Shown here in pieces: positions 1-6,188 of a stretch of 10,151 nucleotides of DNA (position 1 is the first letter of the stretch; every line of letters starts with the position of its first letter). Where the stretch lies: NCBI GenBank assembly GCA_964575975.1, contig CAZNTU010000205.1, forward strand, positions 1 to 10,151, in the 5' to 3' direction. The notes under the pieces were generated by a model. The model did not search any database and was not told the DNA's origin. It saw only the letters and a program-made list of their open reading frames with translations. This DNA is from G963674505 sp964575975. Lineage in GTDB: Bacteria; Desulfobacterota; Desulfobacteria; Desulfobacterales; SKZT01. Made by a program: the position numbers and the translations under genes.

Positions 1-19
1 GTTCACCGGAAACAACACC

Positions 20-85
20 CCCCTAGCCCCCCTCAAGGGGGGAATCGCGACCCCTGGCCCCCCCCTCAAGGGGGAATTGCGACCC
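20..85. repeat. Two tandem GC-rich hairpin units of about 31-32 bp
   Basis: Unit 1 (20-50) and unit 2 (51-82) follow one pattern: CCCCTRG, a C-run, TCAA, a G-run, then AATYGCGA, followed by CCC. In each unit the C-run and G-run can pair around a TCAA loop, as 6 bp at 27-32/37-42 and 5 bp at 61-65/70-74. The copies differ by a few bases and by C-run length. No coding potential is seen. This looks like a dispersed intergenic repeat of the kind common in many bacterial genomes; I cannot assign it to a named family. Confidence 0.7.
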
Positions 86-141
86 GACCGCACAAGGTCG
101 AAATATTTCAATTGGTTGCGGCTTATGTTTACGATGTCAAG

Positions 142-197
142 TTAACCATTGCCAATTAACCATTGAATATTAACCATTGATTATTGACTATTAAAAA
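142..197. repeat. 14-bp tandem repeat, four copies
   Basis: Copies start at 142, 156, 170 and 184, exactly 14 bp apart. The first three begin TTAACCATTG and are followed by CCAA, AATA and ATTA. The fourth, TTGACTATTAAAAA, is degenerate. The same units recur in opposite orientation at about 249-285, forming the long inverted repeat listed separately. The period is not a multiple of three codons in any gene. No function can be assigned. Confidence 0.75.
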
Positions 198-277
198 CTT
201 CTCAAACTTCGCTCGGGACTTCGAAAATCGAACCGTCTCGCATGGAATAATCAATAATCAACGGTTAATATTCAATG
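161..277 (-). repeat. Long inverted repeat, 27-bp arms and 63-nt loop
   Basis: Arms at 161-187 and 251-277 are complementary at 26 of 27 positions. The one mismatch (176 with 262) is A-C when read on the plus strand but becomes a U-G wobble on the minus strand, so a minus-strand transcript could pair along the full arm. It starts 22 nt past the stop codon of the efflux gene, which also reads on the minus strand, so it could stabilise or punctuate that mRNA's 3' end. There is no U-run, so it is not a canonical intrinsic terminator. The alternative is a small mobile or palindromic intergenic repeat. Confidence 0.65.
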
Positions 278-299
278 AATAATGCTCCAAGGTTGGCGC

Positions 300-1727
300 T
301 TATGGGGACCAGCCCCCGCCCAGGGCCTTGTAAAGCGAAACGAGATTTTGCGTCATGCGTCCTTCGCTCTCCGCCAGTCGGTCCTGCTGCTCGAACAGGG
401 ATCTTTCCATATCCAGCAGATTTTGAAAATCCGTCAAGCCGAGCTTGTAAAGCTGTTCCACCAGTTCGACGGATTTTTGGGCGGCCGATACCGAACGCGC
501 GAGCATTTCGCGGCGGTCCTGTTCCTGGGCGTAGGCGACCATGGCGTTTTCCACCTCCTCCAAGGCGTTCAAAACCGTCAACTCGTACCCCGCCAGCAGT
601 TGTTCCGCCCTGGCGTCCTCCACCATTACGCGGCTTCGGATTCTTCCGGCGCTGAATATGTTCCACCTGAAAGACGGACCGAACGAATAGAACCGGTTGC
701 CGCCGTTGAAAAGATTCGAGGTCGCCTCGAGCCCGAACTCGCCGAAAAGCGCGAAACGGGGATAAAGGTCCGCCACGGCGACGCCGATCAGCGCGGTCTG
801 GGAGGCCAGTTGTCTTTCCGCGCGGCGGACGTCCGGTCGTTGCCTTAGAAGGTCGGAAGGTATTCCTACGAGTATGTCGCCGTCCGCGTTGGGAATGGGG
901 GCGGGGGGAGCCAGTATGTCTTGCACGGCACCGGGATGCTGCCCCGTCAGAACGCCGATTCGGTTGATGGTTCGCACCAAAGCGGTCAAGAGGTCGGGAA
1001 GGATCGATTCGGTGCGCGCCAGGTTCAGTTCGGCCTGATAAACGTCCAGCTCGGGCGATATGTCCGCCTTGAAACGGTCTTTGGTCGCCTTCAGCGTGTT
1101 CCGCTGCGCCTCTATGTTTTTCTCGGCGAAGAGAATTCTCGCCTGAAGGGTCCTTACCTCAACATAGCTTCGCGCTATCTCGGAAAGGAGAACGACCAGA
1201 GCATCCCTGTAGTCTTCGACCGATGCCTGCAAGTTCGCCTCCGCCGACTCGACCGACCTTCTGATTCGTCCCCAAAAGTCCAGCTCCCAGCTGCTGTCCA
1301 ACCCCAGGCTGTAAAAGTTGCCCGGATTGTCCGCAAGCGGCGAGGCGAAATCTTCGCCGACTCTCTGGCGCGCGGCCACTCCAGAAGCGTTTAAATCCGG
1401 GAGGCGTTCTCCGGTAGCAATGCCGAGAAATCCTCTTGCCTCCGCGATTCTTCCGTACGCGATCTCCAAATTCAAGTTGCCCTCGACCGCCTTTTCAATC
1501 AATTCGTTCAGCAAAGGATCGTTGAAAACGGTCCACCAGGTTTGAAGGCCCGCGCGCCCCTCCGCCACGCCTTCCGCCAGTTCCTGCTCCCAGCGATCCG
1601 GCATGGACGGCTCGGGTCTAATATAATCCGGTCCCACGGCCGCGCAGCCCTGGAGAATAAGCCCGGCCGCCAATATCGCGGAAAAAAACATCCGACTGAT
1701 TTTTAAGCCTATTTTCGAAATTATCAT
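300..1727 (-). CDS. Efflux transporter outer-membrane lipoprotein, NodT/OprM (TolC superfamily)
   Basis: This is the outer-membrane channel of a tripartite (RND or MFS type) efflux system, expected to trimerise into a beta-barrel plus periplasmic alpha-tunnel. The start chosen is ATG at 1727, preceded at good spacing by GAGGAAG; it gives 475 residues, a normal family length. A TTG at 1742 in frame would add five residues but contains the ribosome site. The N-terminus has a basic region, a hydrophobic stretch and a lipobox-like LQGC, with Cys28 as the likely lipidated residue, followed by AAVGPDY as in NodT proteins. Family hallmarks seen are WWTVFNDPLLNELI, SSWELDFWGRIRR, YVEVRTLQ and RQRPDVRRAERQLA, which mark the two OEP repeats. 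No inner-membrane pump or adaptor gene is in the window, so the partner and substrate are unknown. It lies 128 nt downstream of the kinase on the same strand and may or may not be co-transcribed. Confidence 0.93.
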   Translation of the reverse strand: MIISKIGLKISRMFFSAILAAGLILQGCAAVGPDYIRPEPSMPDRWEQELAEGVAEGRAGLQTWWTVFNDPLLNELIEKAVEGNLNLEIAYGRIAEARGFLGIATGERLPDLNASGVAARQRVGEDFASPLADNPGNFYSLGLDSSWELDFWGRIRRSVESAEANLQASVEDYRDALVVLLSEIARSYVEVRTLQARILFAEKNIEAQRNTLKATKDRFKADISPELDVYQAELNLARTESILPDLLTALVRTINRIGVLTGQHPGAVQDILAPPAPIPNADGDILVGIPSDLLRQRPDVRRAERQLASQTALIGVAVADLYPRFALFGEFGLEATSNLFNGGNRFYSFGPSFRWNIFSAGRIRSRVMVEDARAEQLLAGYELTVLNALEEVENAMVAYAQEQDRREMLARSVSAAQKSVELVEQLYKLGLTDFQNLLDMERSLFEQQDRLAESEGRMTQNLVSLYKALGGGWSP

Positions 1728-1855
1728 CTTTCTTCCTCGCAAATTAGAGTCGTAGAAAAAACCCTCACGCTATTCGTTTCCGTTATAATCGTATTTCCAT
1801 AACGAAGGGTTAGTTGTTACGCAGGTCAGCCAGACAAATATACGCGATTACAATG

Positions 1856-3430
1856 TCAAAGTTTGGATATTCGGCTTTTCGGAACCGCCAGGGTGATGCG
1901 GCATCCTTTTCCGGGGGAGCTTTCCATTTCGCAGCGTCCGCCTATAAAAGCAATCCTCTCCTTGATGCTAAAAAGCCCGAAACCCGTCGTTTTCGCGTTT
2001 TCTTTCGTAAAGACTTCGGGGTCGCATCCTTTTCCCTTGTCTTCGACCCTGACGACGACTGCGTCGCCGTCGCCATGCGCTTGGACAACGGCCGCGTCGC
2101 CCCCGGAGTGCTTTACGCAATTGAAAAGCAGCTCTCGGACGGAGCGAAACAGAGTGGACGCAAGCGCCGTGGATTCCGGTTCGGCTTCTCCCCGGACGTC
2201 CAGCGACACTTTGAATCCGTGCTTGGCCTCCATGTCCTCGGCCAACCACTCGAGCGCCGCCAGGAACCCGCTCTGGTGCAGTATCGGCGGGCTCAGTTCG
2301 TGCGACAGCGAACGGCACTTTCGAATGCTCTCGTCGATCAGTTGCAAGATCGGCCGCATCGGTTCGCTCAAATTCTTGTCGACGCTCTCCGAAATCAGCA
2401 TCTGGAGATGGAATCGGACGGAGGCGAGATATTGCTGCAAATCGTCGTGCAAGACGAGGGCGATTTTGTCCCGTTCCCTGTCCTCGGCGTCCGAAAGCTC
2501 CAACGCGAGCCGCTGGAGCTGCAGTGCTCTCGCTTCGGCAACGGCCGTGCGCTCCGCGACCCGCTGTTCAAGGGTTTCGTTCAATTGGCGGAGCGCTTCC
2601 TCGGCTCGTTTGCGCTCGGTAATATCGACTCCCGAGCAGATAAGACATCGCTTACCCTGGTATTCCAACAACTCGGCGGAAAGCAGGCAGTCCTTCAAAC
2701 CGGTCTTCGCGACGATCTGCGCCTGAAAGTCCTTTATCCGCCCTTCTTCGGCGACCAACCTGACGATTTCGTCTCGTCTTTCGGCGGAAAGAACGCCCAG
2801 TTCAACGGATGCATGCCCGATCAGCTCCTCGCGAGCATAGCCGGTCAGAAGGCAGCAGGCGTCGTTGACGTCGATGAAGACGCCCGTTGACAGTTCGGTG
2901 ATGAAAATGGGCGTTGGACTGTTGTAAAAGGCTTTCGAGAACTTCTCCTCGCTTTCTTTTCTCGACAATTCGTATCGTTGATTGATAAATTCGGCTCTCA
3001 TGAGATCGGAAACGTCTCGCACGACTTCGACGGCCCCGATGCAATCTCCGTCCAAGTTGCGAAGCTTGGAGGCGGTATTCCAAAAACAGAAGGATTTTTG
3101 TCCGATCACCACGTTTTCGATTTCGGAAACAAGCCTATCATCGTCTCTTTTGATAATTTTGTATTTTTTCGCGACATGTTCGTCCCAATTGATTGCAAGA
3201 TCGATCAAAACCGGCCTTCGGAAGCCGTAAAACGGAATCGCGTACTCGAAGTCGCCTTTGCCCACTATATCCGCGGCCTCCATTCCGGTAAGGCGAACCA
3301 TGCCCCGGTTCCAGGCGATTACCTTCCCTTCCGCGTCGATCGCGAAGCAGGGATCGGGGAAAAAATCGATTATGTATGAAAAACGAGCATCGGAGACGCC
3401 GATATTCCGTTCAGGACCGTGCTGTATCAA
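1856..3430 (-). CDS. PAS-PAS sensor histidine kinase (HisKA_3 / NarL-DegS class)
   Basis: A predicted cytosolic two-component kinase with no transmembrane segment. I start it at TTG 3430 because a perfect AAGGAG lies 8 nt upstream (3439-3444); this gives 524 residues. An upstream in-frame TTG at 3475 has no ribosome site. Approximate order from that start: PAS 1 at 14-140 (FFPDPCFAIDAEGKVIAWNR), PAS 2 at 160-272 (ending in GVDITERKRAEE), a coiled coil at 275-312, a HisKA_3 dimerisation domain with the phospho-acceptor His328 in LVLHDDLQQYL, and a HATPase domain with the N-box ELLFNCVKHS (Asn437), G1 VEDKGKGCD and G2 GFGLFSIKER. All catalytic motifs look intact. This class pairs with LuxR/NarL-type response regulators; none is in the window, so it is an orphan here. 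The signal is unknown; the PAS domains might bind a small ligand or cofactor, but no heme or flavin motif is evident. Confidence 0.92.
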   Translation of the reverse strand: MIQHGPERNIGVSDARFSYIIDFFPDPCFAIDAEGKVIAWNRGMVRLTGMEAADIVGKGDFEYAIPFYGFRRPVLIDLAINWDEHVAKKYKIIKRDDDRLVSEIENVVIGQKSFCFWNTASKLRNLDGDCIGAVEVVRDVSDLMRAEFINQRYELSRKESEEKFSKAFYNSPTPIFITELSTGVFIDVNDACCLLTGYAREELIGHASVELGVLSAERRDEIVRLVAEEGRIKDFQAQIVAKTGLKDCLLSAELLEYQGKRCLICSGVDITERKRAEEALRQLNETLEQRVAERTAVAEARALQLQRLALELSDAEDRERDKIALVLHDDLQQYLASVRFHLQMLISESVDKNLSEPMRPILQLIDESIRKCRSLSHELSPPILHQSGFLAALEWLAEDMEAKHGFKVSLDVRGEAEPESTALASTLFRSVRELLFNCVKHSGGDAAVVQAHGDGDAVVVRVEDKGKGCDPEVFTKENAKTTGFGLFSIKERIAFIGGRCEMESSPGKGCRITLAVPKSRISKL

Positions 3431-3438
3431 AATTAAAA

Positions 3439-3444
3439 CTCCTT
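3439..3444 (-). promoter_or_regulatory. Ribosome binding site that fixes the kinase start
   Basis: AAGGAG on the minus strand, 8 nt before the TTG at 3430. There is no comparable site before the upstream in-frame TTG at 3475, which favours the shorter protein. Just upstream are two small perfect palindromes, AACAAA-T-TTTGTT (3448-3460) and ATTCAT-A-ATGAAT (3483-3495), which could be operator half-sites but may be chance in AT-rich DNA. Confidence 0.6.
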
Positions 3445-3604
3445 CGAAACAAATTTTGTTCCCGACTCGCTTCAAGCTCCAAATTCATAATGAATCGAGT
3501 CTTCGTTTTTATCGAGGAAGGGGGGCGCCTTCGCCTCGCTCCCATTCACTATCCGCGCGCAAATGCTCCAATTTTTTGACTATCCGATCGGCCGCTCCCG
3601 CAAA

Positions 3605-4032
3605 TCAATCCAAAGCGACAGGGACTGGTTTGACGTTCCAGATGTCCCTGCAATACTCGCGGATCGCGCGGTCGGAGGAGAACTTGCCCATGCGGGCGGT
3701 GTTCAGTATAGACATGCTTGTCCACCTTCCCGGTCGCGGTAGGCCGCATCGACCTGACGTTGCGCATCGACGTAGGACGCAAAATCGGCAAAAAGCATGA
3801 ACGTGTCATGGAAAAGAAGCGAATCGACCAGAGGTTTGAACAAATCCCGATCGCCGTTGGAAAAATCGCCCGAACCGATACGCTCGACTACCCCCTGAAG
3901 CTCCGGGTTCCTCGAATAGTATTCCATGGGCTGGTATCCGCCTTTTCGAAGCGAGTATACTTCCTCGGCCGCGAGCCCGAACAGGAAGAAGTTTTCCGCG
4001 CCCACTTCCTCCCTGATTTCGATGTTGGCCCC
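3605..4032 (-). pseudogene. glgP: Glycogen phosphorylase C-terminal remnant, frameshifted
   Basis: Only about the last 142 residues of an enzyme usually over 800 residues long are present. The remnant begins abruptly at GANIEIREEVGAENFFLFGL, a GlgP signature, joined at about 4032 to unrelated upstream sequence. It continues through YQPMEYYSRNPEL, DLFKPLVDSL and FASYVDAQRQVDAAYRDRE. Near 3722-3728 the reading frame breaks: the family sequence resumes in the next frame as MSILNTARMGKFSSDR...DIWNVKP and ends at TGA 3605-3607. Restoring one G (GAA GGG TGG ACA) joins the two frames, so a single-base deletion explains the break. The catalytic and pyridoxal-phosphate-binding N-terminal bulk is absent, so no phosphorylase activity is expected. 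In the first frame an open reading frame runs on to 3703. It sits downstream of the sigma-54-driven small gene and upstream of the kinase, with no sign of a function there. Confidence 0.88.
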
Positions 4033-4119
4033 ATGCCATGCTTTTTCAGGCATCGCCGGCTGATGCGCTAAGACACTCTCTGCAGACCAGCCTTGGGAGC
4101 GCAAGCTAAACACAAAGGG

Positions 4120-4407
4120 TCATCCCAGGGACGCGGCTTGCACCCACATGGAATAACTGAGGAACCCCAGCTCCTTCAACGTGTATGACAGCTGTTGCCC
4201 AAGATGGCTTTTGCCCGGAGATTGCTCCTCCGTTTCCCAAAGGAGGTGAATACTCAGATCGGTCTCGACTGAAGGATGGCGATAGACCCTGATCGAGGCG
4301 GGGAGCCCCGATTCCTTTCGCTGTATAAGCTGGCGCAAGAGTTCGTCGATCAATTGCCTGTTTTTTTTTACAATAGAACGTACCGTGATGATTTCGATCC
4401 ATTTCAT
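4120..4407 (-). CDS. Small uncharacterised protein under sigma-54 control
   Basis: A 95-residue protein beginning MKWIEIITVRS and ending MWVQAASLG, with no signal peptide or membrane segment. A strong ribosome site AAGGAG (4415-4420) lies 7 nt before the ATG. The pattern of an N-terminal beta strand (WIEIITVRS), a helix with many charges (about 15-30), then strands (SIRVYRHP, DLSIHLLWE) and a final helix-strand (LKELGF..YSMWVQ) resembles a small ferredoxin-like alpha/beta fold such as antibiotic-biosynthesis-monooxygenase (ABM) dimers. That fold call is an inference from pattern alone and no function should be assumed. The gene is read from a consensus-matching sigma-54 promoter and stands back-to-back with a sigma-54 activator, so it is probably the activator's target. 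The only sequence after it on the strand is the dead glgP remnant, so it is likely monocistronic. Confidence 0.8.
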   Translation of the reverse strand: MKWIEIITVRSIVKKNRQLIDELLRQLIQRKESGLPASIRVYRHPSVETDLSIHLLWETEEQSPGKSHLGQQLSYTLKELGFLSYSMWVQAASLG

Positions 4408-4438
4408 ACCGATTCTCCTTTAAGTTTTTCCCTGGTTT

Positions 4439-4454
4439 TGCAATATGCGTGCCA
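4439..4454 (-). promoter_or_regulatory. Sigma-54 (-24/-12) promoter of the small gene
   Basis: Reading the minus strand, TGGCACGCATATTGCA matches the sigma-54 consensus TGGCACG-N4-TTGCW at every specified position, with GG at -24 and GC at -12 ten bases apart. The predicted transcription start is near 4428-4430, about 20 nt before the ATG at 4407, which leaves room for the AAGGAG ribosome site. A bacterial enhancer-binding protein must remodel this promoter to open it, and one is encoded divergently at 4623. Confidence 0.88.
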
Positions 4455-4505
4455 TGCGAGTTTATGCTGCAAGTTGCAACCGTTGCCAAGCGACGACCCG
4501 TAGGG

Positions 4506-4535
4506 AAAAACGATTTCGCCCTATGGGGCGAAATC
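4506..4535 (-). promoter_or_regulatory. Perfect 10-bp inverted repeat; possible enhancer site, terminator-like on the minus strand
   Basis: GATTTCGCCC (4512-4521) and GGGCGAAATC (4526-4535) are perfectly complementary around a 4-nt TATG centre. The site lies about 60-95 bp upstream of the sigma-54 promoter, a usual distance for an enhancer-binding protein's upstream activating sequence. On the minus strand the hairpin is followed by GTTTTT, so it also has the form of an intrinsic terminator, although no minus-strand gene lies just before it. I favour a protein-binding role because its central CTATGG recurs twice nearby. Confidence 0.55.
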
Positions 4536-4537
4536 CG

Positions 4538-4569
4538 TTGCGCTATGGTCCGATTGCGTGCTATGGTCC
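4538..4569. promoter_or_regulatory. Direct repeats with CTATGGTCC core, candidate upstream activating sequences
   Basis: TTGCGCTATGGTCC (4538-4551) and TTGCGTGCTATGGTCC (4554-4569) are near-identical direct repeats. Their CTATGG cores at 4543 and 4561, together with the one inside the palindrome at 4521, are spaced 22 and 18 bp apart, about two helical turns. They sit in the 215-bp region between the small gene and its divergent activator, 90-130 bp from the sigma-54 promoter, and also just upstream of the activator's own start. They could therefore serve activation of one gene and autoregulation of the other. No binding data exist here; the role is inferred from position and repetition. Confidence 0.5.
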
Positions 4570-4622
4570 AAAAAATTGACGACACGCCTTGGAAGAACGC
4601 GGAAAGGAGAGGGAAAAAAACG

Positions 4623-6188
4623 ATGCATGTCGACGAGAACCTTTTTTTTCGCGAAGCAACGTTGCGCCTGTGCAGCAGCCTCGATATCGAAGCGGCCCTG
4701 AAACGCTGCTACGAATACATCGGGCTTTTCATTCCAGTGAAGCGGATGGGCCTGCACATGGTGGATCTCGAGGAGAATACCGTGCAATTCGTGGCGCATG
4801 TGGGCGCGGACCTGCCGGAAAACTACGAGCATATCGTGCATTTGCCCGACAAAGGGCGCCGCGAGAGGACGGCCGCTTTGAGAAACGGGGACGTCCTGAT
4901 CGTAAACCAGCCCGATTCGAATCTGCTGCCAAAGGAGGTGCTGGAAAGACTTGTGCAAAAAGAGGACTATTCCTTCCTTCAAATGGCCCTGGAACTCGAA
5001 GGAAACAAACTCGGGTATCTCGGATTGATGGCGGACGGTGTGAATCGATATACGGGCGAGCATGCCCGACTGCTTCGACTGCTCCGCGAACCGATGTCCA
5101 TTGCCATGTCCAATGCCATGGAACATCAGGAGCTCGTCCGGTTCAAACAGATGCTGGTCGACGACAACAGGTATCTGCGGGAAGAGCCGCGCTCGGTTTC
5201 GGGAGACGAAATCGTCGGCGCGGACTTCGGCCTGAGCATGGTCATGCGAATGGTCGAACAGGTGGCTCCCCTTGACAGTCCCGTGCTCCTGCTCGGCGAA
5301 ACCGGTACGGGAAAAGAACTCGTCGCCAATGCGATCCACGGTTCTTCCCCGCGCAAGGGCGGGCCGTTCATAAAGGTGAACTGCGGCGCAATTCCCGAGA
5401 CGCTTCTGGACAGCGAGCTTTTCGGCCACGAGAAGGTGGCTTTCACCGGCGCCGTCACCCAGAAGAGGGGGCGCTTCGAGCGGGCCGACAAGGGCACCGT
5501 CTTTCTTGACGAAATCGGAGAACTCCCGCCCCAGGCCCAGGTGAGATTGCTGCACGTTCTCCAAAGAAAAGAGATCGAGCGCGTCGGCGGAACCAGTTCC
5601 ATCCCTGTGGATATCCGTATAATATCGGCCACCCACAGGAATTTGCAGGAGATGGTCGGATCAGGGCAATTTCGGGAGGACCTCTGGTTCCGCCTCAATG
5701 TCTTCCCCATCATGATCCCGCCTCTACGGCAGAGAAAGGCGGATATCCCATCCCTGGCGCATCACTTCATTCACCGCAAGTCCATAGAACTCAAGCTCAA
5801 GGAAAGACCCAAGCTCGCCGCCGATGCCATCGACAGGCTGATAGCCTACGACTGGCCGGGCAACGTGCGGGAACTCGAAAACGCGATCGAGCGGGCTCTC
5901 ATACAGCAACGCGCGGGCGGCCCGCTGTCGTTCGAAGCGCTTCCTCCCGGGGCGGTTCCGGGCAGGGTCGGCCAGGGCCAAAGCCGGGACGATCCTCTCG
6001 TGTCGCTGGACGAGATGAACGCACGGTACATCAGGCGGGCCCTGGAGAAAGCAGGCGGAAAGATTTACGGACCGGGCGGGGCGGCACAGATTTTGAGCAT
6101 CAACCCCAGCACTCTTCGCAAGCGCATGAACAAGCTGGGTATTCTCTACGGAAGGAAAAGCTGGCAGCATTCCGACGGCCCGAAATGA
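4623..6188 (+). CDS. Sigma-54-dependent transcriptional activator, GAF-AAA+-Fis
   Basis: A bacterial enhancer-binding protein of 521 residues. I start at ATG 4623, which follows an AAGGAGAGGG purine-rich site (4604-4613); in-frame codons farther upstream would run through the repeat sites. Residues about 10-165 form a GAF-like sensory domain (SLDIEAALKRCYEYIGLF, then LELEGNKLGYLGLM). The AAA+ domain spans about 195-435: Walker A GETGTGKE (225-232), Walker B TVFLDEIGELP (292-302), ISATHRN, the arginine-finger region FREDLWFRLNVFP, and WPGNVRELENAIERAL. The C-terminal Fis helix-turn-helix is at about 462-508 (IYGPGGAAQILSINPSTLRKRM). The sigma-54-contacting loop reads HEKVAFTGA: the first Gly of GAFTGA is Val272 (GTG at 5436-5438), while Phe, Thr, Gly and Ala are kept. 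The lack of a receiver domain suggests ligand sensing through GAF rather than phosphorylation. The likely target is the divergent small gene. Confidence 0.94.
   Translation: MHVDENLFFREATLRLCSSLDIEAALKRCYEYIGLFIPVKRMGLHMVDLEENTVQFVAHVGADLPENYEHIVHLPDKGRRERTAALRNGDVLIVNQPDSNLLPKEVLERLVQKEDYSFLQMALELEGNKLGYLGLMADGVNRYTGEHARLLRLLREPMSIAMSNAMEHQELVRFKQMLVDDNRYLREEPRSVSGDEIVGADFGLSMVMRMVEQVAPLDSPVLLLGETGTGKELVANAIHGSSPRKGGPFIKVNCGAIPETLLDSELFGHEKVAFTGAVTQKRGRFERADKGTVFLDEIGELPPQAQVRLLHVLQRKEIERVGGTSSIPVDIRIISATHRNLQEMVGSGQFREDLWFRLNVFPIMIPPLRQRKADIPSLAHHFIHRKSIELKLKERPKLAADAIDRLIAYDWPGNVRELENAIERALIQQRAGGPLSFEALPPGAVPGRVGQGQSRDDPLVSLDEMNARYIRRALEKAGGKIYGPGGAAQILSINPSTLRKRMNKLGILYGRKSWQHSDGPK

Noticed and set aside
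1..299. CRISPR array suggested by short regular repeats
   Set aside because: The repeats are 14 bp with only 4 variable bases between TTAACCATTG cores, and the GC-rich units are contiguous. There are no spacers of CRISPR length.
1728..1855. Possible promoter (TATAAC near 1783) before the efflux gene
   Set aside because: A TATAAC hexamer is present, but no acceptable -35 at 16-18 bp was found. The gene may be read through from the kinase.
1814..2890. Long plus-strand open frame opposite the kinase gene (358 codons)
   Set aside because: It is the antisense shadow of the kinase, whose minus-strand frame shows all PAS, HisKA_3 and HATPase motifs. The plus frame has no recognisable domain or ribosome site.
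3515..3560. Hairpin CGAG..GAAGG/CCTTC..CTCG between the glgP remnant and the kinase as a terminator
   Set aside because: The stem has a 2-nt bulge and is followed by ATAAAAACG rather than a U-run on the minus strand; the plus strand has no gene to terminate and no T-run after it.
4521..5636. Minus-strand open frame of 371 codons opposite the sigma-54 activator
   Set aside because: It lies antisense to a gene with complete AAA+ and Fis motifs, and its translation is compositionally odd (many His, Phe and Gln) with no family signature.
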